Below, in pieces: positions 19,119 to 28,711 of a stretch of 64,000 bases of DNA. Numbering within the stretch: the first letter of the stretch is position 1; each line of letters begins with the position of its first letter. The stretch comes from an uncultured Olsenella sp. (GTDB lineage: Bacteria; Actinomycetota; Coriobacteriia; Coriobacteriales; Atopobiaceae): the NCBI GenBank assembly GCA_949287905.1, contig CASEHX010000026.1:62001-126000 (forward strand), given 5' to 3'. The notes beneath the pieces are model-generated. The model ran no database searches. It was not told where the DNA came from and saw only the letters and a list, made by a program, of their open reading frames with translations. The position numbers were made by a program, and so were the translations under genes.

Positions 19119-20192
19119 TTGGCGCACGGTGCGTCCACAACGCCTCTTGTCTCGGTGCTCATGGCAACCCATGACGCCGGCGGCTCCGTGCGCCGCGCGA
19201 TCGAGAGCATCCAGAACCAGACGCTCAGGGAGTTCGAGCTCATCGTCGTGGACGCCGGGTCTACGGACGCCACGCTTCGCCTGCTCGACTCCCTTGCCGA
19301 GCGCGACCTGAGGATCCAGGTGGTCCACGCCGACGCATGCACCCGTCAGGAGGCGCTCGACCTCGCGCTGGAGCGGGCGTCCGGACGCTACCTTGCCGTC
19401 GCGGACGCCGACGGATGCGCACGTCCCGGGATGCTCGCCGAGCTCGTCGGGCTTGCCGAGGCCCGCTCCCTCGACCTTGCGATCGGCGGGATGGGGCTTC
19501 TCCTCGAGGGCTCGGCGGGCCGCACCTCGGAGCTCGAGCTCTCTGCCGAGGCGCTCGTGTTTCCCACGCAGCACGACTTTCGCGCCTCCGCGTGGCGCCT
19601 CTTCGCCACCGGCGAGCTCCTTCCCGCCAGCGCCAAGCTCTTCCGTCTCGAGCGCGTGCGCGAGCTGGGGCTGAGCTTTGTCTCAAACGTCCCCTTCGAC
19701 CACATCTTCGTCATCGACTACCTGCGAGACGTGGAGCGCGTGGGCGTGCTGGACGGGGTTTGCTATCGGGTTGAGCGTCTCATCGCCCCGTTCGAGCGCC
19801 GCTTTGCGCGCCCCGAGGGATACCGACTCATGGAGGGGGAGCACGCCGCCCTGATCGCCCTGTATCGGCACTGGGGCCTCGAGGGAGACGCCGCGAGCAT
19901 GGAGATGCTCCAGAGTCGCTACCTCGAGCGTCTCGTCGCCTGCGTGGAGGGCGTGTGCGGGGGCGCGAGCGGCATCTCGTCCGCCGAGCAGAGAAGAACC
20001 GTCGGGCGCATCATCGGGACTGCCCAGGCGCAGCTCGCGGCATCCGTGGCGCACCCGGAGAGCAACGCCGCGCGTTCGATGCTCGCGCCCATCAGGAGCC
20101 ACAACGTGACGCTCGTCTGCGCGCAGGCGCGGCTTCTCTCGCTCTTCAGGCGCGGCCACGCCGTCTGGGCGATGCCGGACGCGTTCGTCTAG
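19119..20192 (+). CDS. Family 2 glycosyltransferase
   Basis: This 357-residue protein begins with a GT-A fold (VSVLMATHDAGGSVRRAIES, then ELIVVDAGSTDATL) and has a DADGCARP segment where the DxD metal site is expected. It probably transfers a sugar from a nucleotide donor in surface glycan synthesis. The TTG start is the only nearby start with a ribosome binding site (TGGAGGGGG). It is convergent with another family 2 enzyme at 20247-21359; acceptor and donor cannot be inferred. Confidence 0.85.
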   Translation: MAHGASTTPLVSVLMATHDAGGSVRRAIESIQNQTLREFELIVVDAGSTDATLRLLDSLAERDLRIQVVHADACTRQEALDLALERASGRYLAVADADGCARPGMLAELVGLAEARSLDLAIGGMGLLLEGSAGRTSELELSAEALVFPTQHDFRASAWRLFATGELLPASAKLFRLERVRELGLSFVSNVPFDHIFVIDYLRDVERVGVLDGVCYRVERLIAPFERRFARPEGYRLMEGEHAALIALYRHWGLEGDAASMEMLQSRYLERLVACVEGVCGGASGISSAEQRRTVGRIIGTAQAQLAASVAHPESNAARSMLAPIRSHNVTLVCAQARLLSLFRRGHAVWAMPDAFV

Positions 20193-20246
20193 CCGATCCG
20201 TCTTGTCGGTGCTTGTCCCGCGTCAGTGGGGTCGCGGCGGACCCGC

Positions 20247-21359
20247 TTACCCGAGCCTGTTTCCGCGTCTGCTCAGCGCCGTCTTTATCGAAAAGCCCAT
20301 GCCGTTGGCACGTATGCGATACAGCCCCTCTCGCGCAAGGTAGGCGAGGTGCCTCGCCTTGCCGCCACGCGGCTCCCTGACGCGGCTGATCCGTGCGTAG
20401 AGCTCCCTGCCCGCCGTAGAGATTGCCGCCTCGTGAAAGACGATGTTCGGATCGAGCCTGCGCAGCGATCTCTCAACCAGTTCGCGAACCCCCGGCGTCT
20501 TTGGACCGGCCCCCTCGAGTGTGATCAGCGCGTAGTTCACGCCACGTAGCGCGAGCGCCGAGAGCACGCGCCCGTCGGTAACGCCGGCGCGATCGACCGC
20601 GTCCATCATCTCGTTCCAGCGCTCGAGCGGCACGAGCGGCGAGCGCTTGGCGAGCGCCTCCGCCTCGTTGAGGTCGCGCTCAAAGTACACGTAGACGCAG
20701 CGGTCGGTATAGGCGATGCGGCTGGTCTGGCAGAGCGTCTCCACGAGGAATGGGTTGTCCGCCCAGCCCGCGCCAGGAACCTCCGGAAAGCGAATGCCCT
20801 TCTCGGCAAGATAGCCGCGACGGTAGACTCCAGACCAGATGGCTGGGTGGTGGCGCAGCAACTCTATTCCGTCGCCAATCGCAAAGGGTTGGCGGGGCGG
20901 CCGCACGCGTCCCTTGTACGGGCAGCTCACACGCTCTTGCCGGTCTCCCTCGCCGATGACGCGCCAGTAGGGCGCCCTGACAACGTCCACCTCGGCTGCG
21001 CCCCCATGCTCGTCTGCGCAGGCGAGAAGGTCGGCGTAGCACGTGGGCTCGAGAAGGTCGTCCGGCTCAACGATGGCGACCCATGTCCCGCGCGCGATTG
21101 CGATGCCGCGGTTGCAGGAGGCGCCGTAGCCCTCGTTGGTCTTCTCGATGATCACGATGCGCGAGTCCCTGGCGGCGTGCTCTCGGGCTATGTGGATGGA
21201 GGAGTCGGACGAGCCGTCGTTCACGCAGATAATCTCGAGTTCGGTGTGGGTCTGCTCCTCCACGCTGCGTAGACATGCGTCGAGGGTCTTCTCGGCGTTG
21301 TAGATGGGTATGACCACAGAGACGAGCTCGTGCGTGGGAGATGGTGTTATGGCGCTCAT
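20247..21359 (-). CDS. Family 2 glycosyltransferase
   Basis: This 370-residue protein starts with ELVSVVIPIYNAEKTLDACLRS and IICVNDGSSDSS, the nucleotide-sugar binding part of a GT2 enzyme, and continues with the WVAIVEPDDLLEP region holding the metal-binding acids. It resembles enzymes that build cell-surface polysaccharide. It is transcribed divergently from the next glycosyltransferase (21477-22469), sharing a short 117-bp intergenic region that is AT-richer than its surroundings. Confidence 0.87.
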   Translation of the reverse strand: MSAITPSPTHELVSVVIPIYNAEKTLDACLRSVEEQTHTELEIICVNDGSSDSSIHIAREHAARDSRIVIIEKTNEGYGASCNRGIAIARGTWVAIVEPDDLLEPTCYADLLACADEHGGAAEVDVVRAPYWRVIGEGDRQERVSCPYKGRVRPPRQPFAIGDGIELLRHHPAIWSGVYRRGYLAEKGIRFPEVPGAGWADNPFLVETLCQTSRIAYTDRCVYVYFERDLNEAEALAKRSPLVPLERWNEMMDAVDRAGVTDGRVLSALALRGVNYALITLEGAGPKTPGVRELVERSLRRLDPNIVFHEAAISTAGRELYARISRVREPRGGKARHLAYLAREGLYRIRANGMGFSIKTALSRRGNRLG

Positions 21360-21476
21360 GGCCTTCCTCGGCTCGGGGGTTCGTGGCTACGTACCATATA
21401 ATACTAAGGCGTCCGCGGGGCTTCTGCTATGGCACCGTGCATTGGCGTAGTGGTTGTGTGAGAGCAGGAGGTGGGG

Positions 21477-22469
21477 ATGAGGCGTGCCGCAATCGTCATA
21501 GTGACGTTCAAGCGTCAGGGTCTTCTCGTCGGACTCTTGGAGTCCGTGCTCTCGCTCACCGTTGCCCCGTGGCGCATCGTGGTGATAGACAACGAGAACT
21601 CCCCCGAGACCTCCCGCATCGTGGGGGACTACGCGCGTCGCTTTGACGAGCTCTGGGGCCTCACGACGGACGACCCGGACGCCCAGGGGGGCATCTCTCG
21701 CACGCTCTATGTGGGCATGGAGACCAACACCGGCGGGTCCGGAGGCTTCTCCGAGGGAGTACGCCGCGCGTATGGGCTGGGCGCCGAGTGGTTCTGGGTC
21801 ATGGATGACGACGTTGCCGTTGAGCCGCAGGGGCTTGAGGTTCTGGCGCGCTGGAGCGACGAGGCCCAGGCCGTAATGGGCCTGCGGCGAGACTTTGACG
21901 GCGGGCACTTTTTCTGGCAGTACCGCTTCTGGCCACGACTTTCCGTCTACAACCCTCTCTCGCGCGACAGCTGGCGCCCGGGAGAGCGCTTCAAGTTGGC
22001 AAACGCCCTCTGCTTCGAGGGCGGGTTCTTCTCGCGGGGGGTGGTCGAGAAGATTGGCGTGCCCGACCCGCGCTTCTTCATCTACTTTGATGATGCGCTC
22101 TATGGCTATCTGGCGAGCAAGGTCACGTCCGTCTACTACGTTCCGGAATATGTGCTCTCGCGCAGGCGCGAGGTGGCCAACCAGGCGGTTGGGTCCGTGC
22201 GTCAGCTCAACTCAACCTCTGACATGACGCGCTACTACATCACGCGCAACCGTGGGTACCTGGCCCGCTACGCCCGCCTCCACGGGGAGTACAATCCGGT
22301 GGGCTTTGCGCTGGGCACGCTGCTCACCTTTGCCAAGGAGCTGATACGCCTGCTCGCGGTTGACCGGGAGCATCTGGGCTCGGGCATGAAGAGGCTCTGG
22401 GCGGGCCATCGCGACGCGCGAAAGATCCTGCACGACAAGACCTGGGAGCCCATGCCACCGCTTGCCTAG
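21477..22469 (+). CDS. Galactofuranosyltransferase-like family 2 glycosyltransferase
   Basis: This 330-residue protein has the GT2 start RRAAIVIVTFKRQGLLVGLLES, the TNTGGSGGFSEGVRRA segment and WFWVMDDDVAVEP with a DDD metal motif, which are typical of GlfT-like enzymes acting on rhamnosyl or galactofuranosyl glycans. The ATG is preferred to an upstream GTG that overlaps the AGGAGG ribosome binding site. It is the third glycosyltransferase of the locus, suggesting a surface glycan pathway. Confidence 0.83.
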   Translation: MRRAAIVIVTFKRQGLLVGLLESVLSLTVAPWRIVVIDNENSPETSRIVGDYARRFDELWGLTTDDPDAQGGISRTLYVGMETNTGGSGGFSEGVRRAYGLGAEWFWVMDDDVAVEPQGLEVLARWSDEAQAVMGLRRDFDGGHFFWQYRFWPRLSVYNPLSRDSWRPGERFKLANALCFEGGFFSRGVVEKIGVPDPRFFIYFDDALYGYLASKVTSVYYVPEYVLSRRREVANQAVGSVRQLNSTSDMTRYYITRNRGYLARYARLHGEYNPVGFALGTLLTFAKELIRLLAVDREHLGSGMKRLWAGHRDARKILHDKTWEPMPPLA

Positions 22470-22571
22470 CGCAGCGAAAGGCCTGGGGCTCGGTTGCGTC
22501 GGCGTCGGACGGACGCGCAGGCGTACAATAAAGAGTTGCGAACGTGCGCAAGAGGAGAGGACGGACTACCC

Positions 22572-23858
22572 GTGGCCGAGAAGAGAGACTTTCTCGACGA
22601 GCTCATAGACCTGCAGAGCGACTGGCGCTCTCTCAAAGAGGTGCCAAACCAGATGGTCGGCTCGATCATGGACGGAGAGGAGCGCCAGGTCTTCAATCCG
22701 GCCGACTACAAGGAGAAGCCCTTCGCCAACTCCGGGCGCTGCCTGCGCGTGGCGTCTGGCCGCTCGGACGTGTGCTCGCGCTGCATCGACGTGTGCCCCA
22801 CGCACTCCATAACCATCCACAACAAGTCCGTCTCCATCGCGGAGGACTGTCGCAAGTGCGGCCTGTGCGCCGCGGTGTGCCCGATGGAGGCGCTCTCCAC
22901 GCGTCGCCACATGCCGCGGCAGATCTATGACCAGATAGCCCGTGCGGCATCCTCCTACGAGCAGTGCTACGTGACGTGCACCCGCGCGCTCAAGAGGCTG
23001 CCCAAGGGCAACGAGGTGGTTCTCGCCTGCGTCGGCGCGGTCCCGCGCGACCTGTGGTTCTCGCTCCTGGCGGACTACGACAACATCAGCGTCTACCTGC
23101 CCGTGGGCATCTGCGACCGCTGCCGCACCACCACGGGCGAGGCGACCTACGTCGACGCCATCGGCACGGCGGAGGAGTGGGCGGACGCCGCCCTGGGCCT
23201 CGAGGTGGAGAAGTCGGAGCTCAACCATGAGCTCACCCGCGCCTACAAGCGCAGCCAGTTTGTGAGCGGCGCCGTCCACTCCGTGGAGCGCCTGGTCACG
23301 CGCGGGGCGCCCGCCCTCGCGGGTGCCAAGGCCGTGGCGAAGAAGCTCTCCGACCACTCGCAGCGGCTGAATCGACTCCAGAAGGAGCTCGAGGCCGCGG
23401 TGGGGGCCAAGTCCGAGGGCAACCACGTGCGCATCCTCACCCAGGGCCGCAAGCTCATGATGGGCGCGCTGCAACATGACGCGTCGCTGGCGGAGCTGGT
23501 GAGGCTCGAGGTGCCCGTGTGCGACCATGCGCTCTGCACCATGTGCGGGGACTGCGCAAAGGCCTGCACCACGCATGCGCTCGACCTCGGTCGCGACGGC
23601 AGGGTGGGCGTCCAGAGCGCCTACTGCACGAGCTGCGGCGCCTGCACGGTGGTCTGCGAGGAGAACGCCCTCTCCATGGAGCCCATGGACGTGCGCGAGC
23701 TCGTGGTGCCCGACAAGGCCGCCGAGGAGGTCGCGCGCAGGAAGGCGGAAGCCAAGGCCAGGGCGGCGGAGTACATGGACAAGGGCAAGAAGCAGCTGAA
23801 CCGCGTGGCCGACGCGCTGGAGAAGCTGGATGACGCCGAGGCTGACGATAAGAGATAG
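22572..23858 (+). CDS. 4Fe-4S ferredoxin-type protein of unknown role
   Basis: This 428-residue soluble protein has two pairs of iron-sulfur cluster motifs: CSRCIDVCP and CRKCGLCAAVCP near residues 68-104, and CTMCGDCAKAC and CTSCGACTVVC near 322-362. Between them is a domain with CVGAVPRDLWFSLLADYDNI and ICDRCRTTTGE, then an alpha-helical stretch. The C-terminus is a charged helix. It resembles electron-transfer subunits but has no flavin or molybdenum motif. The GTG was chosen because upstream residues are not homologous in character. It lies alone between a glycosyltransferase and ychF, so its redox partner is not evident. Confidence 0.8.
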   Translation: MAEKRDFLDELIDLQSDWRSLKEVPNQMVGSIMDGEERQVFNPADYKEKPFANSGRCLRVASGRSDVCSRCIDVCPTHSITIHNKSVSIAEDCRKCGLCAAVCPMEALSTRRHMPRQIYDQIARAASSYEQCYVTCTRALKRLPKGNEVVLACVGAVPRDLWFSLLADYDNISVYLPVGICDRCRTTTGEATYVDAIGTAEEWADAALGLEVEKSELNHELTRAYKRSQFVSGAVHSVERLVTRGAPALAGAKAVAKKLSDHSQRLNRLQKELEAAVGAKSEGNHVRILTQGRKLMMGALQHDASLAELVRLEVPVCDHALCTMCGDCAKACTTHALDLGRDGRVGVQSAYCTSCGACTVVCEENALSMEPMDVRELVVPDKAAEEVARRKAEAKARAAEYMDKGKKQLNRVADALEKLDDAEADDKR

Positions 23859-23908
23859 GTGTCGCAAGAGCTTGTTCTTGTCGACGCCTTTGAAGTAAGG
23901 AGAAAGAC

Positions 23909-24985
23909 GTGTCGCTTTCCATTGGCATCGTGGGCCTGCCCAACGTGGGCAAGTCGACTCTGTTTACCGCGCTCACCAAGAAGGGTGGCCTCGCGGCCAA
24001 CTACCCCTTCGCCACCATCGACCCAAACGTGGGCATCGTGGACGTGCCGGACGAGCGTCTCGGCAAGCTCGCCGAGATCGTGCACCCTGGGCGCATCGTG
24101 CCGGCCACGGTGGAGTTCGTGGACATCGCGGGTCTGGTCAAGGGTGCCAACGAGGGCGAGGGCCTGGGCAACCAGTTCCTGGCCAACATTCGCGAGACCG
24201 ACGCCATCTGCGAGGTCGTGCGCTACTTCTCCGATCCCAACGTCATGCGCGAGGTCGGTCGCGTGGGCGAGTTCGTTGATCCCGCCGGTGACGCGGACAC
24301 CATCATGACCGAGCTCATCCTCGCGGACATCCAGAGCCTGGAGAAGCAGCTGCCGCGTCTGGAGAAGGAGGCCAAGCGCGACAAGGAGCTCGCGGTCAAG
24401 GCCAGCGTTGCCGCCCGCCTGCTGGCGTGGCTGAACGAGGGCAACCGCGCCGCCACGATGGAGATGACCGACGAGGAGCGCGCCGAGACCAAGGGCCTCT
24501 TCCTCCTCACGATGAAGCCGATCCTCTACGTTGCCAACGTGGACGAGGATCAGCTGGGCGAGGAGCTTGTCCCCATCGACGGCGTGACGCCGATTCCCAT
24601 CTGCGCCAAGGTGGAGGCCGAGCTCTCCGAGCTCGAGCCCGACGAGGCCGCCGAGTACCTGGCAGACCTGGGTCTGGAGAAGAGCGGCCTGGAGACGCTC
24701 GCACAGGCGGCGTATAGGCTGCTGGGCCTGCAGAGCTACTTCACCGCGGGCGAGATGGAGGTCAAGGCCTGGACCGTGCGCATCGGCGCCAAGGCCCCCG
24801 AGGCCGCCGGCGTGATCCACTCGGACTTCGAGCGCGGCTTCATCAAGGCAGAGGTGGCAAGCTACGAGGACTACGTCGAGCTCGGCGGCGAGGCAGGCTG
24901 CAAGGCCGCCGGCAAGCTGCGCATCGAGGGCAAGGACTACGTCGTCCAGGACGGCGACGTCATGCACTTCCGCTTCAACGTGTAG
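23909..24985 (+). CDS. ychF: Redox-regulated ATPase YchF
   Basis: This 358-residue Obg-family protein has GLPNVGKSTLF, the DIAGLVKGA switch and NVDE in place of NKxD, the change that makes YchF prefer ATP. The C-terminal TGS domain contains ELGGEAGCKAAGKLRIEGKDYVVQDGDVMHFRFNV. It binds ribosomes and is linked to stress control. A GTG start follows AAGGAGAAAG. It is followed by a repeat-rich convergent region. Confidence 0.96.
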   Translation: MSLSIGIVGLPNVGKSTLFTALTKKGGLAANYPFATIDPNVGIVDVPDERLGKLAEIVHPGRIVPATVEFVDIAGLVKGANEGEGLGNQFLANIRETDAICEVVRYFSDPNVMREVGRVGEFVDPAGDADTIMTELILADIQSLEKQLPRLEKEAKRDKELAVKASVAARLLAWLNEGNRAATMEMTDEERAETKGLFLLTMKPILYVANVDEDQLGEELVPIDGVTPIPICAKVEAELSELEPDEAAEYLADLGLEKSGLETLAQAAYRLLGLQSYFTAGEMEVKAWTVRIGAKAPEAAGVIHSDFERGFIKAEVASYEDYVELGGEAGCKAAGKLRIEGKDYVVQDGDVMHFRFNV

Positions 24986-25054
24986 GCGAGCCGTGCTCGG
25001 CGGCGCGCCGTCCTAGGCGAGAAGCTCGTCGATGACGTCGTCGCTGGCGTGAGT

Positions 25055-25218
25055 CTCGGGAGACGCCGCCGTCGACGTGAAGCTCGGGAGACGCCGTCGT
25101 CGACGTGAAGCTCGGGACTTTTGCACGAGCGGCCCCTCCCCTAAAATGATTGCATAACACATAATCAATGGTAAACAGAGCGCCCCGTTCTTCTCAAATG
25201 GCGAGAAGAACGGGGCGC
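25055..25218. repeat. Direct 28-bp repeats and a 16-bp perfect hairpin between convergent genes
   Basis: Two copies of a unit starting CTCGGGAGACGCCG occur at 25055 and 25083 with a partial third at 25111. Then comes an inverted pair GACTTTTGCACGAGCG / CGCTCGTGCAAAAGTC enclosing a 16-bp perfect stem GCGCCCCGTTCTTCTC (25180-25195) with its partner at 25203-25218. The region lies between the ends of ychF and an LCP gene and could terminate both transcripts. No gene is supported in 24986-25272. Confidence 0.75.
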
Positions 25219-25272
25219 TCGTGCAAAAGTCGGGTTTTGTCGCGGAGCGTACTGCCCTGCCGACGTCGTGGC

Positions 25273-26814
25273 CTACTGTGCCTGATCGGTTCCCAGCACC
25301 ACGACGATGTCGTAGTCGGTGGAGAGCCCCTGGTCGTTCTCCTTGATGTTGTCCTCGCTCACGCCGAGGGTCTCCGCGACTCCGAGCGCAACGGCGTGGG
25401 CGTCTCCGTTGTAGTAGATCTGGCTGGTTCCGTGGCTGCCGTCGGCGTTGCCGGAGTCCGCCTCAAAGCCCGCCTCGATGAGCGTCTCGCTCTTGCTGCC
25501 GGCAAGGCCGCTCACCCCGGCGCCGTTGAGGACGAGGACGCTGCCCGAGAAGACCGGCTCCTCGACGTCCTCGTCTTCTTTCTCGTCCGTCTCCCCGTTT
25601 CCGCCGGAGCTCACGCCGATGGAGCCGGCAACGCCCTGCGTGAAGTCCTGGCTCTCGTCGGAGTAGGGCGGCAGGCCGCTGTCCACGCGGTCCATCATCT
25701 CCGACCAGCCCTCGAGGTCGAGGAACTCGTACCAGACGCTGTTCAGGTACTGGGACTCGGTGGGAGCCTGGCCGGTGTAGAAGCCGGTGTCGACGTCGAA
25801 GTTCTGGAACTGCATGGCCAGGCTGGCGAGGTCGGTGATGGAGAGGGTGGTCGTCACACTCTGGGTGAGCGTGTCCACGGCGCCGAGCATGCCGGCGGCA
25901 TCGAGCGAGAGGATCTTCTTGACGATGGCGCCGATGACCATGCGCTGGTTGGCGGCGCGATAGAAGTCGCCGCCGCCGTAGGAGTCATAGGCGTGGCGCG
26001 AACGCACGAGCGCGAGGGCCGTCTCGCCGTCGAGCAGGTGGGTGCCCGCCTCCAGGTTGATGTGGGCGTATTGGTCGTCGACGACGTCCACGGGCAGGGT
26101 CACCTCAACGCCGCCGATGGCGTCGACGATCGAGGTGAACTGCTCGAAGTCGACCTCGGCGTACGCAGAGATCCTGATGTGCACGTCCGTCTTCTGGTTG
26201 ACCAGGTCCTCGACGACGTCGGTCATGTAGTCCCCGCCGCCGAGGGAGTAGGCGTCGTTGATCTTGCGCTCGCCGTTGACTCCCATGTCGACGAGGGTGT
26301 CGCGCGGGATGGACACGAGCGTGACCTTCTGGGCGGGGGCGTCGATGCGGGCGAGGATGATCGTGTCGGAGCGGAAGTTGGAGGCGTCGGCGCCCCAATC
26401 CTCGGAGCGGCCCTCGCTCTTGTCAACGCCCAGAAGCAGCATGTAGAAGGGGTCCTGCATGGCAACGGGCTCGGAGAAGCGCTCGACGAGCTCGCTGTCC
26501 GTGCTCTGGATGTTGTTGTTCAGGCGAACGAGAAACGCCGCCGCGGCTGCCCCAACGCCGACAAACGCAACGAGGACCACGGCGAGGACGATCGTGAGCA
26601 CACGCTTGCGGCGCTTCTTCTTGATGCGCTGGGCATAGGACTGGGCGCCGTCCGCGCGTGTGGCGATGTGCTGGCCCCTTCTGGAGCCTCGGCTGGTGTC
26701 GTGGGTCGTCGAGTCCGAGGCGACGTGGGCGCCACCGTCCCTTCCGTAGCGGCTTTCGGAACGGCGGACCTGCTCGGCGCTGGTCATCTGTCTGTGCGAC
26801 TTTCTGTCAGCCAC
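25273..26814 (-). CDS. LytR-CpsA-Psr family protein with LytR_C domain
   Basis: This 513-residue protein has a long charged N-terminal cytoplasmic tail, one membrane segment at about residues 70-95 and an extracytoplasmic LCP domain with RSDTIILARIDAPAQKVTLVSIPRDTLV and the later catalytic region ALALVRSRHAYDSYGGGDF. After a linker it ends in a LytR_C-type domain (SVLVLNGAGVSGLAGS through YDIVVVLGTDQ). LCP ligases attach teichoic acid or other polymers to peptidoglycan. It is divergent from guaA across a 237-base promoter region. Confidence 0.9.
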   Translation of the reverse strand: MADRKSHRQMTSAEQVRRSESRYGRDGGAHVASDSTTHDTSRGSRRGQHIATRADGAQSYAQRIKKKRRKRVLTIVLAVVLVAFVGVGAAAAAFLVRLNNNIQSTDSELVERFSEPVAMQDPFYMLLLGVDKSEGRSEDWGADASNFRSDTIILARIDAPAQKVTLVSIPRDTLVDMGVNGERKINDAYSLGGGDYMTDVVEDLVNQKTDVHIRISAYAEVDFEQFTSIVDAIGGVEVTLPVDVVDDQYAHINLEAGTHLLDGETALALVRSRHAYDSYGGGDFYRAANQRMVIGAIVKKILSLDAAGMLGAVDTLTQSVTTTLSITDLASLAMQFQNFDVDTGFYTGQAPTESQYLNSVWYEFLDLEGWSEMMDRVDSGLPPYSDESQDFTQGVAGSIGVSSGGNGETDEKEDEDVEEPVFSGSVLVLNGAGVSGLAGSKSETLIEAGFEADSGNADGSHGTSQIYYNGDAHAVALGVAETLGVSEDNIKENDQGLSTDYDIVVVLGTDQAQ

Positions 26815-27051
26815 GAGAGGATCCTCCCTTTTGAGTGTTTAAAGCGCGTTGGTGTCCGTCAGCTGGTTGGCTCAGATTAAACGATGATAGACGGGCAAAA
26901 TGTCGACGAAATGTAGACGGTCAAAAAACGCGCTATTCTCTATAAACTGTCACAGAGCGACGGCGCTGTACCGCGCCCGTCGGCTGGCGGCATGCGCCGC
27001 CGGCGAGAAGACCGGCGAGAGGGCCGGGCCATCGAGAAGACCGGAGGATGT

Positions 27052-28641
27052 ATGAGCGAGGCTACGCCCAGGCAGTTTGTTGCGGTTCTGGACTTTGGCG
27101 CCCAGTACGGGCAGCTGATCGCGCGCCGCGTGCGCGACCTGCACGTGTACTCGGAGATCGTGCCGTGCGACATCCCCGCGGACGAGCTCGCCGCCATGAA
27201 GCCCTCCGCGCTGATCCTCTCCGGTGGTCCGGCGAGCGTGTACGCCGAGGACGCTCCGAGTGTTGACCCCGCGATCTTCGAGCTTGGCCTGCCGGTGCTG
27301 GGCTTCTGCTACGGCCACCAGATCATGGCCGTGACGCTGGGCGGCGAGGTCGCGCACTCCGAGGTGGGCGAGTACGGCCCGGCTACCATCGTGCGTGACG
27401 GCGAGTCCGCGCTGTACGCGGGCACGCCCGACGAGCAGACCGTCTGGATGAGCCACCGTGACGCCGTGAGCCGCGTGCCCGAGGGCTTTGTCGTCACGTC
27501 GCACACGGACGTGTGCCCGGTGGCGTCCATGGAGTGCGCCGAGCGCAGGTTCTTCTCCACGCAGTTCCACCCGGAGGTGCGCCACACCGAGCACGGCCGC
27601 ACGCTGCTGGAGAACTTCCTCTTTGGCATCTGCGGGCTCGAGGCCACGTGGACCATGGACAACATCATCGACGAGAAGGTCGCGGAGATCCGCGCGCAGG
27701 TGGGGGACCGCAAGGTCATCCTGGGCCTATCCGGCGGCGTGGACTCCTCCGTGGTTGCCGCGCTCGTGCACCGCGCTATTGGCAACCAGCTGACCTGCGT
27801 CTTCGTCAACCACGGCATGCTGCGCAAGGGCGAGCCCGAGATGGTGGAGGAGATCTTCCGCGACCAGTTCCAGGTGCCGCTCGTGCACGTACACGCCGAG
27901 CAGCGCTACGAGCGCCTGCTCGCGGGCGTGACCGAGCCGGAGGAGAAGCGCCGTCGCATTGGCTCCGAGTTCTGGAAGGTCTTCTTCGACGAGGCCCAGC
28001 GCATCGGCGACGTGGAGATGCTCGCGCAGGGCACCATCTATCCTGACATCATCGAGTCCGGTGCCCGCAAGACGGGCGGCAAGGCCTCCACGATCAAGAG
28101 CCACCACAACCTGATCCCGTTCCCCGAGGGCGTGCACTTTGACCTCATCGAGCCGCTCGACCACTTCTTCAAGGACGAGGTGCGCGAGCTGGGCGTGGCG
28201 CTGGGCCTGCCGGACCGCATGGTCTATCGCCAGCCGTTCCCGGGCCCGGGCCTGGCCATCCGCATCATCGGCGAGGTGACCTCCGAGAAGCTGGAGATCC
28301 TCAAGAACGCCGACGCCATCGTGCGCGAGGAGCTGGACGCCTACAACGAGCGCCTCTTCGAGGAGACGGGCGAGCGCAACTCCGAGCACAGCTGCTGGCA
28401 GTACTTTGCCGTCCTGCCCGACATTCGCTCCGTGGGCGTCATGGGCGACGAGCGCACCTACGCGCGCCCGGTGATCGTGCGCGCGGTGGAGTCGAGCGAC
28501 GCGATGACCGCGGACTGGGCGAAGCTGCCCTACGACGTGATCGGCCGCATCTCGAGCCGCATCGTCGCCGAGGTGCCGGGCGTGAACCGCGTGGTCTATG
28601 ACGTGACCCCAAAGCCCCCCGCCACGATAGAGTGGGAGTAG
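27052..28641 (+). CDS. guaA: GMP synthase (glutamine-hydrolysing), full length
   Basis: This 529-residue enzyme aminates XMP to GMP using glutamine. The glutamine amidotransferase domain has SGGPASV, the nucleophile C86 in GFCYGHQ and a catalytic histidine in FHPEV; the ATP-pyrophosphatase domain has the PP-loop SGGVDSS near residue 227; and the C-terminal dimerisation domain ends with IEWE. The ATG follows CCGGAGGA; an in-frame start 60 bases earlier adds non-homologous residues. The last codons form the left attachment-like repeat of the adjoining island, and the gene's end is intact. Confidence 0.97.
   Translation: MSEATPRQFVAVLDFGAQYGQLIARRVRDLHVYSEIVPCDIPADELAAMKPSALILSGGPASVYAEDAPSVDPAIFELGLPVLGFCYGHQIMAVTLGGEVAHSEVGEYGPATIVRDGESALYAGTPDEQTVWMSHRDAVSRVPEGFVVTSHTDVCPVASMECAERRFFSTQFHPEVRHTEHGRTLLENFLFGICGLEATWTMDNIIDEKVAEIRAQVGDRKVILGLSGGVDSSVVAALVHRAIGNQLTCVFVNHGMLRKGEPEMVEEIFRDQFQVPLVHVHAEQRYERLLAGVTEPEEKRRRIGSEFWKVFFDEAQRIGDVEMLAQGTIYPDIIESGARKTGGKASTIKSHHNLIPFPEGVHFDLIEPLDHFFKDEVRELGVALGLPDRMVYRQPFPGPGLAIRIIGEVTSEKLEILKNADAIVREELDAYNERLFEETGERNSEHSCWQYFAVLPDIRSVGVMGDERTYARPVIVRAVESSDAMTADWAKLPYDVIGRISSRIVAEVPGVNRVVYDVTPKPPATIEWE
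28623..28638 (+). repeat. Left attachment-like repeat in guaA 3' end
   Basis: The 16 bases CACGATAGAGTGGGAG lie in the last codons of guaA. The same sequence with one change (CACGATCGAGTGGGAG) occurs at 33128-33143 and again in the second guaA at 40749-40764. Direct orientation and flanking of foreign-looking genes fit an integration site at the guaA 3' end. Confidence 0.7.
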
Positions 28642-28711
28642 GAAATTCAGCAGTTATGAGGGTATAAATCGTCAATTTTGATTAAAATACCCCAATAAAC
28701 GTGATATTTGC

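Noticed and set aside
17088-19574. Very long minus-strand open frame across truA and following genes
   Set aside because: It is antisense to well-supported genes, and GC-rich third positions keep such frames open by chance; the translation has no recognisable domain.
25168-26880. Plus-strand 570-codon open frame opposite the LCP gene
   Set aside because: It is antisense to an LCP protein with clear domains and has low-complexity valine/aspartate content.
26815-27051. Purine riboswitch before guaA
   Set aside because: The expected core sequence and paired loops of a purine aptamer are not visible in the leader.
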